This document shows positions 46,490 through 56,987 of a DNA stretch of 64,000 nucleotides, one piece after another. The position numbers and the translations under genes are program-made. Location: assembly GCA_030411725.1 (NCBI GenBank), contig MU839828.1:806001-870000 (forward strand). Direction: 5' to 3'. Positions within the stretch are counted from its first letter, which is position 1. Each line of letters starts with the position of its first letter. Below the pieces are notes generated by a model that did no database searches, was not told the DNA's origin, and saw only the letters and a list, made by a program, of their open reading frames with translations. Origin of the DNA: Echria macrotheca (lineage: Eukaryota > Ascomycota > Sordariomycetes > Sordariales > Schizotheciaceae).

Positions 46490-48210
46490 TGAGTTGGAGG
46501 TGTTGTTGCGCTTCGACCGTCGGGCGGGGGTTGTGTAAACAACCGTTCACTTCTTTTTTTTTTCTTTCCCCAAAAAGTCGGGGTGAGAATATCCGGGTGA
46601 CAGTAAAATTTCCGGACCGGGTCGTGAACAATCGCTGGATGGTGCGCGACAAACTCCCTTACGAAATCCAAATCTTGGACGCCCAATTCTCAGACAGCAA
46701 CGGGAGCCAAAGGCGCAAAGAAAAGAGAATTGAGAGAAGAAGAAAAAACCAAGGTTACGCAAAAAGAGTCGATCCCTCCCTGCATTCTTATATACTACCA
46801 CGCCTTCCCCGCATCTTACATCCGTACCGGGCATTCACGACAAGTGATCGACCACCCGAAGAGAGACATCTCATCTGCACTGCGCTGCGGGCAAGCAAGT
46901 CGGTGACACCCTGCCAAATCCACCTTGAGTACCTCCCACAGCTCCTCCCAACCATGGATATGCCCCTCCTCCTCCTCCTCCTCCCATCCTTGATTCCCAC
47001 CACTGGCATCCCCGCAATCTTTCGAGTTTAAGCTCTGACAAGAAAGGGGAGGGAGAAGAAGAAGTGAGGAAATAAAAGATGCGGGGTTCGAACGTGTGAC
47101 CCTCCATGTCCATGGCCGGTATTGGGCACGATCGGCATTGGCTACCTTAAGGTAACTAAATACGGTTTAACCACGCACCAGCGCAGCGCAGCGGGAAAAG
47201 CTTGAACCAGTCGGTCGGGCGGCGATGACGATTTGGCTTTCTTCTACCTTATTCACGGGTCATCGTCGCCGTCGTCGGTGGCCGTTTGTGTATGCCGTGT
47301 ACCCCTCACCCCCTTCCCTTCCCTCCCTCCGGTGCGTGACCGGGATTGTTTGGGACATGCCGGGTACGGGTACGGGTATTGGCCGGTTTTTGTGGACACC
47401 TCCGAACAAGCTTGTTCATCTCTGTCCAGTTGAAGATTTCGCGAGGGTTGAACAAGTTGATGACTGGTCTGGTTGGACGCCTCTTGACTCCGCCGCTTGG
47501 TCTGTCTGCAACCGCGTCTTCTGACCGGTCCGGCGCTGGAAATTGACACACTTTGGTGGTGAGCCGTGATCAAACGGCCCCCGTTTGTATCTGCTCGGTG
47601 CGACGTTTGCGGGGTGGCCGGCGGGTGGTTGGTGGTTACACGGCATCCCCCGAGCTTCGTCGGGATTTTGTCTCGACACGGTTTGGCGCGTTTGCCGTAT
47701 ACCTGTTTCCCCTCACATGTCAAGGCTTGTCCACCGGGGCTCCATCTCGGAACTCCACCGAGATCTCACCAGAGCTTCACCAGGGGCTCAGAAAACTTAT
47801 GGTGGATGAGTCAATTTTAGACCATAACTCATCGCTATTGACCAGGTCCCTGCCTGGTTTCCACCATACTCTGATCTACCAACACAAGCCGCAAACGACA
47901 AGATGACAAAGACAAACCCAAGGTATCATGATTAGCCCTAGCACCCTACCGCCATGGAGGTCAAACACATGCGCCAAGAACCCAAACTCAAAAACCTCCG
48001 TCCCATACTCCCCCCTTATCCCCAGACAACGCTGTCCATGGTCTTACACTGATACCCCGCGGTGCCTTTTTCTCCTCCTTAGTGTCCCCGCCCACGCAAA
48101 CCGTCTTACCAGACCCAAACTCCGGGGTCCGCCCAAAAAGAGAAACACACCTTAATCGTACAAATCGAGAAAACTACCGTGGCTACTATCGTATTTCTTA
48201 GTCGGATCGC
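46397..48210. other. 1.8-kb spacer with CA microsatellite
   Basis: Promoter and leader of JEN1 on the left and 3' flank of the second Zn2Cys6 gene on the right. Contains the (GT)n tract listed separately. No gene or intact tRNA is supported. Confidence 0.5.
46450..46486. repeat. (GT)18 microsatellite in the JEN1 leader/promoter
   Basis: An uninterrupted GT run of 37 bases lies about 54-90 bases upstream of the JEN1 ATG (CA on the coding strand), next to a CT run near 46408-46420. Confidence 0.9.
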
Positions 48211-50841
48211 TTAGATGGGGGCACTGCCAGGATAGAGTCAGCACAGCTATGGGCGTCGCGGCGTGGGTACTCACACACCGCCACCCATAAAAGCTGCCAG
48301 ATCATCCAGCTCAAGAAGTTGCCGCTCAAACGCCGAGCACAGCTCGCTCGCTGTCATATCGACCTCGGAATGGGCGGCCGGCTGCTCTGCCACCGACGTC
48401 TCAGGCGACTTGGCCACCGGCGGTGGGCTCGTCGTGGCGGGCGTCGACGCCCCGGCCGAACCTCCGTTGATAGTCGTGAAGCCGGTGCGTCTCGGGACAG
48501 GGGGCTCACTCTCGCGGCCTTCGGTGCGGGCCGTCGCATCGGTCGCCGTCGTTTGGTCGTAGTCCATGGCGTCTGGATTAGTATCCTGCGGGCTGCCGAC
48601 ATCTTCTTTGATCGACGGCGATGGCTGTTGATTCGGCTTGCTGCCCTCCCGCAAGTCGCGCGACGTCGAATTGACATCTCGGAGAACCTTGTTCATCACG
48701 GAGAGATGGCGGTACCACGGACCGACGAGGGGCCATGAGTTCGCACCCTCCTGGCAGAAACGCATACTATCGCTTACGATACCGGCGGCCGACTCTGTGA
48801 CATTCGCAGGGGCAAGGCCTTTGAGCGCCAGGTACGCCATAGTGGATCCGGCAGTGAAAGCGGCGAAGAGCATGAAGATGGGGAAGCATAGTATGCTTTC
48901 CTTATCGGCGCCCATCTCGAGCGCAATGAGACTGCCGATCACGCTGTGAGACGCGCCTAGAATACGGCTAACCCAGTGCGCATGCGTCGACGACATGTTC
49001 CAGCTCTCGATACTGAAGTTCTCGTCCGTCGTCACCTGGAGAATGCGCTGCCGGTTCACAAAGATGGTACCGCAGTTGAGGAGACAGTGAATCATAGCAT
49101 AGGTGTAGCCGCTGCCCATCGTGATGTGAACGTTGATCTGGCCATGTTTGTCGGCAAAGTGCGGGGGCAGAGATTGTCGGATGTCGTCGATTTCCGATTC
49201 CAGCTCGGCGCAGCGAGCCTCCGAGAAGGTCTCCAGTGTGGTCGTTGTCATCATCTCCACCACGTTGCGCCATGCCTTGGTTGCCAGCACAATATGACCA
49301 AACTCACCAACTTCTCCGAGGGGGCCAGCGGTCTCGGGCATGCGGCGTGGTGGCGCGCCGCCCAGGGTGCGAACGTAGACCGGGCTGCCGAAGTGGTAGT
49401 GCATATCCAGACAGGGGAGCGATACGTCGCTAATGTCATGCGCCGTGAGCGCGGGGTGACGGCCAGGGCTGCTAGTCAGGAAACAGTCGAGGATGTAGAT
49501 GAGCCACAGCGCGCGTCGGAAAGACTCCTCGTTAAGGAACTGCTCGCTGTCTGGCGGTTGGTTGTTGTACTGGTGCACAATGTGGTACATTTGCGCCATG
49601 CGTGCGGCTTGGCCGAGGTAAATGTAGGCCCGGACGGCGTTGCGAGAACCCCACTCGTGAATGACGAGCAGGCAAAGAGCTTGAATGTCGGCAAGGCTGG
49701 GCTGGTCAAGTTGCTGCTGGATCAGTGCGATCGTCTTAGAAGCGAAATGCTCAGCTGCGACGGTGGCTCCGTTGTGGTGATGACTACCGTAGCGACGGAT
49801 GATGCCGGGTGAGTGACTGTTGAGATACGTTAGAAGATACTCCAAATGTCGGGGATGGGCAGCTTACCGGGCGGCAGTCGTGAGCAAAGCATGGACAATT
49901 GTGGGTTCCAGCGTCTGGTTCTTGATATGCTGAATGAAGGAGGGTTTGTGGAAAGCGACGCATGCCGGCAGAGTCTTGGAGACGACACGCTCGCAGTCCG
50001 CAATCAGCTCCGGAGTCATCCTGTAGCCATCGTGTGTTAGTTATCAACCCGGAGACACAGCAAGACTGATAACCGCAGGCATCCATCGTGGCAGCAAAAA
50101 AGTGTTGGTGCTGCGCGAAGCCGAGCCGGACCGGCATCCCGGAAGTCGCTCAGTCCGCTCCTCAAATTGGGTGGGGTGGCCAGGCAGACTCGGGATTGGG
50201 GCGGGAGCGTGCACGGAGCCATGGCAAAATTTGAGTGGTGATTTCGCTGAGGGGCCGGGCGGAGGAATGGGGCTTGGCGTTTGCTCCGAGTCGAGTAGCG
50301 CTAGAATATGCAGTCGGCGGGTGGAGGAGGGAGCCGGGAACGGACTGCGGCTTGCCACTGGCGAGCCGAAGGGTGCAGGCAACAGCAGTGGAGAGGCCGG
50401 AGCAGGATCTGCGCCGGACTGTCTCTAGGTGTGCAACGCGACAAGGGAAACAAGCAAAGCAGAGACGGAAGAGAGGGATACGTACTTCTCAGCAGTGGCC
50501 GACGAGACGTGACGCGACACCGAGGTCGCGGGCGGGCCTTGGCGGTCGCCGGCTGCTCCAGAGACGCTGCGCTCGCTCGGGAGGGATTCACGCGCCCGCT
50601 GTTGGACCCGCGCCGGTGATACTCCATGGCCGCCGTGACTCATGGACTCCGAGGGCAGATAGCATTCGTGCAAGCCCTTTGCACAGTTCCGACATGGTGC
50701 TCTGCCGTTTTCGTACACGCACTTGGTTTTGCCCTTGCGACAACGCACACAGGCGCCGCCAGCACGGAGGGCCGTCGCTCGTACTGCTGTTGTCGCCATG
50801 TGTGGACCGTTGGTGTGGACGATGTAGCTGTTCCTGGACAT
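48211..50841 (-). CDS. Zn2Cys6 transcription factor with fungal-specific TF domain
   Basis: Nuclear regulator, target unknown. Proposed exons are 50841-50486, 50020-49868, 49816-48275 and 48223-48211, giving 687 residues. The zinc cluster lies at residues 31-60 (CVRCRKGKTKC, cysteine spacing 2-6-8-2-6). The second exon starts the middle homology region (TPELIADCERVVSKTLPACV). Later parts include EESFRRALWLIYILDCFLTS and a Ser/Thr-rich C-terminal tail. The last exon is 13 nt and adds API after a GTGAGT intron; without it the protein would end at GGGV. The first intron would be 465 nt, unusually long. A Pro/Ser-rich frame at 50382-50044 may be an extra linker exon, so that join is the uncertain part. 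Confidence 0.82.
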
Positions 50842-53800
50842 GAGTTTGGTGACGAAAGGTGGTGATCCGGGCAAACGTCAAAGGCCCGGAAGAAAAAGGT
50901 GGGAGGCCGACCGGAGAGCGTCCGGATTGGGCCGTGGATTTTCCAAAGCTGCGCGCGTGGGCCGGGAGATGCCAAATGGGCGGCGCTCGCACAATCAGCA
51001 GCAAAAAGAGAGAGGTGAAGACGTGAAATAGCTCGGTGCAGCGCACTGGACGGTCGGAGGACGAAAGAAAAGGAAGAATCGAGGGCGCGCCAGGACGAAC
51101 GGGGGGCGATGGGGTAAAAAGGGCTCGGGCGGAGGAGCTTTGGGTAGGTACCTCAGGAAGAAGCGAGGGAAGTGGAAGGGCGGCGGCAGAGCCCTGGAGC
51201 CTTAAGTCGAGCGGGCGGATCGGCTGATGGTGCCGGGGTCCAAAGACGGTGGACGTGGGCCAAAAGTGGGGCTCTGGGAGGGAAAGGCGCAACCAAGCCC
51301 GCCCGTTGACCCCCAGGCAATTGCTCGCCAGCCGACCGCGCGCCCGTCAACCCGCTCGGCACTGTGCAAACAACTGGCAGCGCAGCAACACGAACGGCTT
51401 GTGACACGTCCCGGAAGCTCTCATAAACAATGCAACGCCCGCGACGTCTTCGCCATGTCCATCGCAGACGAAAACGAACGAGTGCGGGCTGTCGCCGCCG
51501 ATCCGGAGCAACCTGTCGGCTCGACTGGCTGAGGACGGGGAGCGCCTTGGGTGGACGTGCCCGACACCGAGACACGGCGAAACTGCTGCGAGCGTGACCA
51601 AGCGAGCCCATCCGCCGATCGGCACCAGCAACACTTGCCGTCGTCGCCTTCGTCAGACCCGTCCGCACCTTCGCCATCGACGACGGCTAGCTCGGGACGA
51701 GCGAGGTAGCTAGCAGGAGCTCCTGAGATAGTTTGCAGATTACTACGGTGCGGGCTGGCTGGCCACCGTCACGCTGTTGCGCAGTCGCCCCTCCGTCGGG
51801 GTCGGCCTCCCTTTACCGGTCGGCCTCTGCAATGCACGCCAGCCGCCGTGTCAGGGGCAAGCAAGCGAACCGCCTCCGTGCAGACTCGACTGGCCGCGCC
51901 CGTGAACCTGCGACACCAGCAAAACCGCGTCTGTTGGTGCTGTGCTACAGACCCTTCCGTCCCTCCGTTGGCTCGAACGTGCACATGCATACGGACCCGG
52001 AGTCTCGCTCCTGTCGCGGGCGGGAAATGCCAGCTGGGAGATGGAAAGTGCATGCAACGGCGCCTTTTTTCTCTGTCCTTGGCTTCCGGCCTGCAGCCCG
52101 ATTTCCCACCCCAGAGTAGACTCATCCCTCCGGCGCGGCCGCGTCCCCAGCCTGTCAGCGTGCGTCATTCTCCCGGCCTGGGAACGATGCCATTCCATTC
52201 GGCCGCCGAAGCCCGGTGGCTATGGCCGATTTAAAATCACAGCGCGCGACACCAAAATAAAAATAAGACTTAGGTCTGCGTTAGCCGTCTGGGCCAACGC
52301 CGGGCGCCGCAGCAGTTCTTTGGTCATGGCCGAGGACCTGGATGGACGGGCGGCAGCTAGTTACGAGTCGCGCCGTCCCCATCAGCGACGGACGCCTGGC
52401 CAACCACGAAAATGCCAGAGGGCGATCGGGCAAACGAGCCCTCTTTTCCGGTGGGCAGCTTTTCGTGCCGCCCGAACAACAAAGGGCATGTGTGCAGCCC
52501 GTGATGCATCGAGATGGCCGCTTGCAAATGCCAGCGGGGCACACACGAGGCACGGCACAGAAGAGGAGGGCTCAATTTCACGGCGACAGGCGAAAATACC
52601 GGCACGCTGCCGCCAAAAGTCCACGGCTCCACAATTCCCGGGCCAAGACCCATCCACTGCTTCCGGGGCAGCGGGCATTTCGCATTTCGCACCCCTCGAC
52701 CTGCGCCGCAACAAAACTCGATCCTGCCAGGTTGCCACGGTTGCCTTTGCGAGTCTGCTTTGTAGCGGCTGCGGCCGAGAGCATTTGCGATGCGGAGATT
52801 GCGTCAGCCGACAGTAAAGAAGAGACGGGGAGCCGTAGCTCCTTCTCCAGTGGCAATTTTCGGGCGGCACTCGGCGGCACGGGCTAAAAATCTCGGGGCC
52901 AAAACGGCTCGCCCAAGGCCCGCTGGGGTCGAGGAGGGGCCCTCGCTCGGGGCCGGCGTGTGGTCAGCAAGCACCTTTTCTTGAACCATCCCACCAGCGT
53001 TGTCACAATTAGCATTTTTGTTTCGCTCTCTCGCCGCCGCCGGTGCAGCCAATCTGTGCGTGCAGTTGCACCATTTTCTCCGCCGCCGACGGTCAGTCGA
53101 GACCGGTGGAGGGCAGCGCCTCGTCTCGGTCTCATGTTGGACGCCTCTTACAGCACACACACACAGCCTGCCACAGAGAAAGAGAGAGGCTGCGCCCACA
53201 CACGGCCGGCCAACATTTTTGTGCGCGACAGGCTAAATGATGAAAATGTTGGTATATAGTTGCGTGTTGGAGTTGTTTGGAGAAGATGGATTTAACCCGA
53301 CCTCCGGCCTCCGTCCGCTTCGAACTACGACGGGGTGGAGCGTCAACTCTGGCTGATTCGGTCAGAAGAATGTTTGGTGGTGGTGCGGTCCTCGGCAAGA
53401 CCAGGCAGGCGCACCACTCACGCCCGGTCGCCCGTCTTGTCGCCGAGAACCCCGCCCTCGTCCACCTTCAAACACGTCGTCTGGCGGCAGTGCCGACGGC
53501 CCCAGCGCTGTTCACGTCGGCACGACAATCTAAAATGCTGGGGCCAGGCTTTATCCTAAGTGCCGTCTGCTTTTTTCTGTGCAATATGGACATCTTCGAC
53601 GTCGACGACATTTCCATGCTGTTTATTTGCGATGCACCGGCACAATGAGGTCGCAAATCGCTGATGCAAACAGCCCAGGTGAGGAGGTGGGAGCCAGAGA
53701 TGAGAAGCGTTACCCGGACGCAACCCTTCTCTTGCATCGCCATCGACGGGCGGTCCTGCACCTCGCCGCGCCGGAGCCAGCGCTGGCTCGAAATAACTGG

Positions 53801-55344
53801 GAGACTGGGGTGGGTTGTGGCAGGCCCGTCTCTTCCGTCCCTTCCGTCTCTTCCGCCCCTTCCGTGTCGACTCTCCCTGAGGTGTGAGTCTCACGCGTCT
53901 CGAATTCCCTCCCGGCCTTCGACCGCCGCTTCACCACGCCCCCGCCAATCCCTTGGCGCCGCTCCCCAGGTGCGCTCCAGACGAGGCCGATCGTCCCTCG
54001 TGGCTCATGCACCCCTTCCCCGTGCCTCACAGCTGTGAGGGACGGATGCCCGAATGGAATGCGCTGGTGTCGACTGGACAAAAAGTGACACAACGTAGGC
54101 GCTGCTGAGGGAGTCGTCATTCGTCCGACGGAGGTGGCCTGCTGAAAATGCGGCTTCTGGTCCGCGATCGACCTCTCATCAGCATTCAGCGCCGAGGTTC
54201 CGAAGGGCTCAGGACGCACAAGGCCAACAGACGCAAAGCCGAGACGGACTCGGCGGCTGGGGCTTCCGCCCCTTGTGACTGGGCGGCCACCATGAGACCC
54301 TCCTTGTGCATCTCTCTCTTGTCTCTCTCCTCACCTCATCAGCGCCTCCGCCATCTGCGGCCTCTGCGGCTGGCTTCGCTCGCTTCAGAGAAAATGCGAC
54401 GGAGGCGACGGAGATGCATGGCCGGCCGCTAAAAATGTCGCCAATCAAGGCTACGGACGGACAAGGTGAGCAGGCAAACTCAATCTCGGTGGGCCTGGCT
54501 GTCTATCCCGTCCGGTCCGGCAACTTTTGCTACCCACACGGGGGATGAAATGGGAGACTCCGAGCGAATTTCTCCATTTCGTCTAGACAGCCTCCGGACG
54601 AGAAATTCCCGTCGGGTTTCGGGGGCCAGAAGAGGGGCACACACAGAATGCACGGCCCCCAAAATGATTTGAGAGATTTCTCCTCGACCCAGATGATGTC
54701 GCTGCCGCGACAGGGAACCAGGGCCCAAACAGCCGACTCGCACCTGGTCTCCGGCCCGCAAGGGCGCTCGTTCCAACCATGTGGTCTCGGAGCGGTCGCC
54801 CCTCCGGCCAGCAGCCCAGTGTGACGGGTCTGGTCTGGTTCTTGCAAAACACGGACCACTCTTTCGGCCAACAAACTTTTGGTCGAGCTTAGTCTAGTGG
54901 TTTATTAGACTTTGGGCCGCTCGGAATGCCGGCTGCGGGCTAGACAAGCGTTGCAGAAAAGCAGGAGCCAGCCGGAGGCCCTGCCGAGACGTACCACCGA
55001 CGTCAGCACCAAATTTCTGTGTGCGCCGGCCGGCGACGGACACACATCAGCCTGACGCCGTGCTGATGGCGGACAGGACAGTGACGCAAGAAAGCCACCA
55101 CCGTGCAATGTGAATGAGTCATCATACTTGCCGATGCGGATTGGGCGAAGAGGCCGATTCCGACCGGAGATGGCATCCGGCTGACCACCGGAACCCGCCG
55201 GAGGTCATCAAGGTCACAAATTATTGGTTCCATTTTTTTCGGTCTTGTCTTTGTTTCCGCATCCCTTCCGTCTAAGCGTCTACGTAATGCCCAGTTTACC
55301 CGTTCCCGACACCCGGGAATAGCATTGCCCCCGGTGCGCAAGCT
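50842..55344. other. 4.5-kb GC-rich spacer without a supported gene
   Basis: Open frames up to 291 codons occur on both strands and overlap each other, as expected from GC-rich non-coding DNA. None shows a domain, signal peptide with conserved cysteines, or coherent splice joins. Small features are a pyrimidine minisatellite at 53828-53866 and a 10-bp inverted repeat at 53210-53219/53243-53252. A long leader for the flanking regulator gene or a non-coding transcript remains possible. Confidence 0.45.
53828..53866. repeat. CTTCCG-type pyrimidine minisatellite
   Basis: Four imperfect units of 9-10 bases built on CTTCCGTC(T/C) lie in tandem, pyrimidine on the plus strand. Confidence 0.65.
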
Positions 55345-56184
55345 CTAGCTCGCCGCCGCCGCCGCCTTCCTGACCTCGACCGTGCCATCGGCCATGCCAA
55401 AGTACGCCGCCACGGGCTTCTGCGCGCCGCTCGCGACCTCGAGCCCATTCTTTCCGGAGAACAGGCCGATCTCGGCGACGCCAGGGATCTTGATGAGCCG
55501 GTCGGCGAGGGCATCCACCGTCCACTCTCCCTCGGCCGCCTCGCCTTCGTCCGACGGCAGCCTGAGCGGGGCAAACGGCGCGTCGATGATCCACATGCCA
55601 TTGTCGGTGACGAGCGCGCCGGCCTTGCCCGGGAGCCCGGAGCGGATCTGGGGGTCGCGCGCCCCCATGGCCCGCAGCTCGCCGAGCACGCGCGGCGCCG
55701 CGATGGGGAGCACCTCGATCGGGATGCCCTTCTTCCAGGCCTTGCCGAGGCGGTCCGAGAGCTTGCGGAAGTCGGCGACGCAGACGAAGTTGCGCGCCGC
55801 CGTGGCGACGACTTTCTCCTGCCAGAGGCACGCGCCGCCGCCCTTGATCAGGTTGAGGTCGGCGTCGACCTCGTCGGCGCCGTCGAAGGCCACGTCGAGC
55901 TGGTCGGCGGGCGCGAGCTTGTTGATGTACTGCAGCCGCAGGTTCGCCGCTTCGATCAGGGCTTCCGACTGCGCGCCCGTGGGGTAGAAGGTCATGGAGT
56001 CCGTGACCGAGGGGCCGAGGGCGGCGATGGCTTCGACTACGTAGACTACCGTGCTGCCGGAGCCGACGCCGATGCGGGTGTACGAGGGTAGGAGGTGGTC
56101 GGCGACGGCCTGGAAGGCGGCTGCGCGTTTTGAGCTCTCGACCAGCGCGGCTTGGTCTTTGGTTGAGGATGATGATGACGACAT
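55345..56184 (-). CDS. RKI1: Ribose-5-phosphate isomerase (RpiA type)
   Basis: Interconverts ribose 5-phosphate and ribulose 5-phosphate in the non-oxidative pentose phosphate pathway. The canonical product from the ATG at 56184 is 279 residues and a full RpiA domain. Visible motifs are RIGVGSGSTVVYVVEAIA (phosphate-binding loop), DVAFDGADEVDADLNLIKGG (catalytic acids), GGACLWQEKVV and LVTDNGMWIID. No intron. The frame stays open upstream with in-frame ATGs at 56526 and 56610, and the extension from 56526 looks like a mitochondrial presequence (ILRASSRPRYPLQTLTRRCF). A longer, organelle-directed form of 393 residues is therefore possible. Confidence 0.93.
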   Translation of the reverse strand: MSSSSSSTKDQAALVESSKRAAAFQAVADHLLPSYTRIGVGSGSTVVYVVEAIAALGPSVTDSMTFYPTGAQSEALIEAANLRLQYINKLAPADQLDVAFDGADEVDADLNLIKGGGACLWQEKVVATAARNFVCVADFRKLSDRLGKAWKKGIPIEVLPIAAPRVLGELRAMGARDPQIRSGLPGKAGALVTDNGMWIIDAPFAPLRLPSDEGEAAEGEWTVDALADRLIKIPGVAEIGLFSGKNGLEVASGAQKPVAAYFGMADGTVEVRKAAAAAS

Positions 56185-56987
56185 GGTGCGAGCGGGGGAG
56201 TGAGTTCTGTGAGGAGGTCGGCCGATGTTACTGATACTCTTCCCGGTAAGACTGCTGTGGGAGGTGTTGCGATGGTGAGTCGCCGGTTGAGTCCAGCTCT
56301 GATGAGTGAGGGTGCGCGAGAAAAATCGCTTGCTCCCGGTGCTGCTTCCGCGGCCGCAGACGAGGTGGGGTCTGGTGAACGCGGGGCAGACGGAGCTCAC
56401 GGAACTTGCGGAATATGCTGCTGGCCCTGTTGATGTTGCAAAACACCGTCGAGTCAAAGTCTGTAGAGGGTAGCGTGGTCTGGATGAGGCGCGTAGGATG
56501 AGAGGTGGTGGCTGAATCGAGGGCATGATGTGAGTGAGGTCTTGGTGGGGTGATGGGAACTTAGTAAGGAGTCGTTGATGGTCGCTTGGGATGCTTGGCA
56601 CCGGCAGCATCCGAGATTGTCTCGGGTTGGGGTTAGCTGTGGATCTGGCCCGTTTGATCAAGTCGGAGTTAAAGTTCTGATGCAAACAGAAAAAGAAAGT
56701 TCAACAAGCCACGACAAGGTTGTCATCTCTTTCGCGGTGATTTGGAGCCCACCCCCTTGTCAGACCCACAAATACCTCTCGCTTACATAGTAAGTAAGTA
56801 CCAGCCACATTGGATCCTGACGGTCCAATAGGTTGCCACTCATGCAGCAGGGGGGGTGGGCTCCAAATCACCGCGAAAGAGATCGGCACCGCGTCCACTT
56901 GATGCGTTTGGAGAGATGGGTAAGAAAATAGACAACCTCCCATCTCCAACTCGCGATTTCTTCACTGCAACTGTCGACTGAGCCATC
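56185..56987. promoter_or_regulatory. Divergent spacer between RKI1 and the GEN1-like gene
   Basis: Carries the open RKI1 N-terminal extension (to 56526 or 56610), the 32-bp inverted repeat and both promoters. Nothing else is recognised. Confidence 0.5.
56725..56883. repeat. Perfect 32-bp inverted repeat, 159 bp in total
   Basis: The left arm 56725-56756 (starting ATCTCTTTCGCGGTGATTTG) is exactly reverse-complementary to the right arm 56852-56883, with a 95-bp loop. No target-site duplication is visible outside the arms. It could be a MITE-like element or a long hairpin in the promoter. Confidence 0.9.

Noticed and set aside
46450..47031. 193-codon frame starting in the GT microsatellite (MCVCVCVC...)
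   Set aside because: Frame produced by the dinucleotide repeat and its flank; no domain.
47077..47150. tRNA-like stretch on the minus strand (GGTAGCCAATG...GTTCGAACCCCGCATC followed by TTTT)
   Set aside because: It resembles A- and B-box sequences, but the acceptor strands do not pair and the T-stem has mismatches. At most a decayed tRNA or SINE remnant.
51942..52817. 291-codon open frame, plus strand
   Set aside because: GC-driven frame in a region where all frames are partly open; amino-acid composition is Arg/Ala/Pro-rich with no structure.
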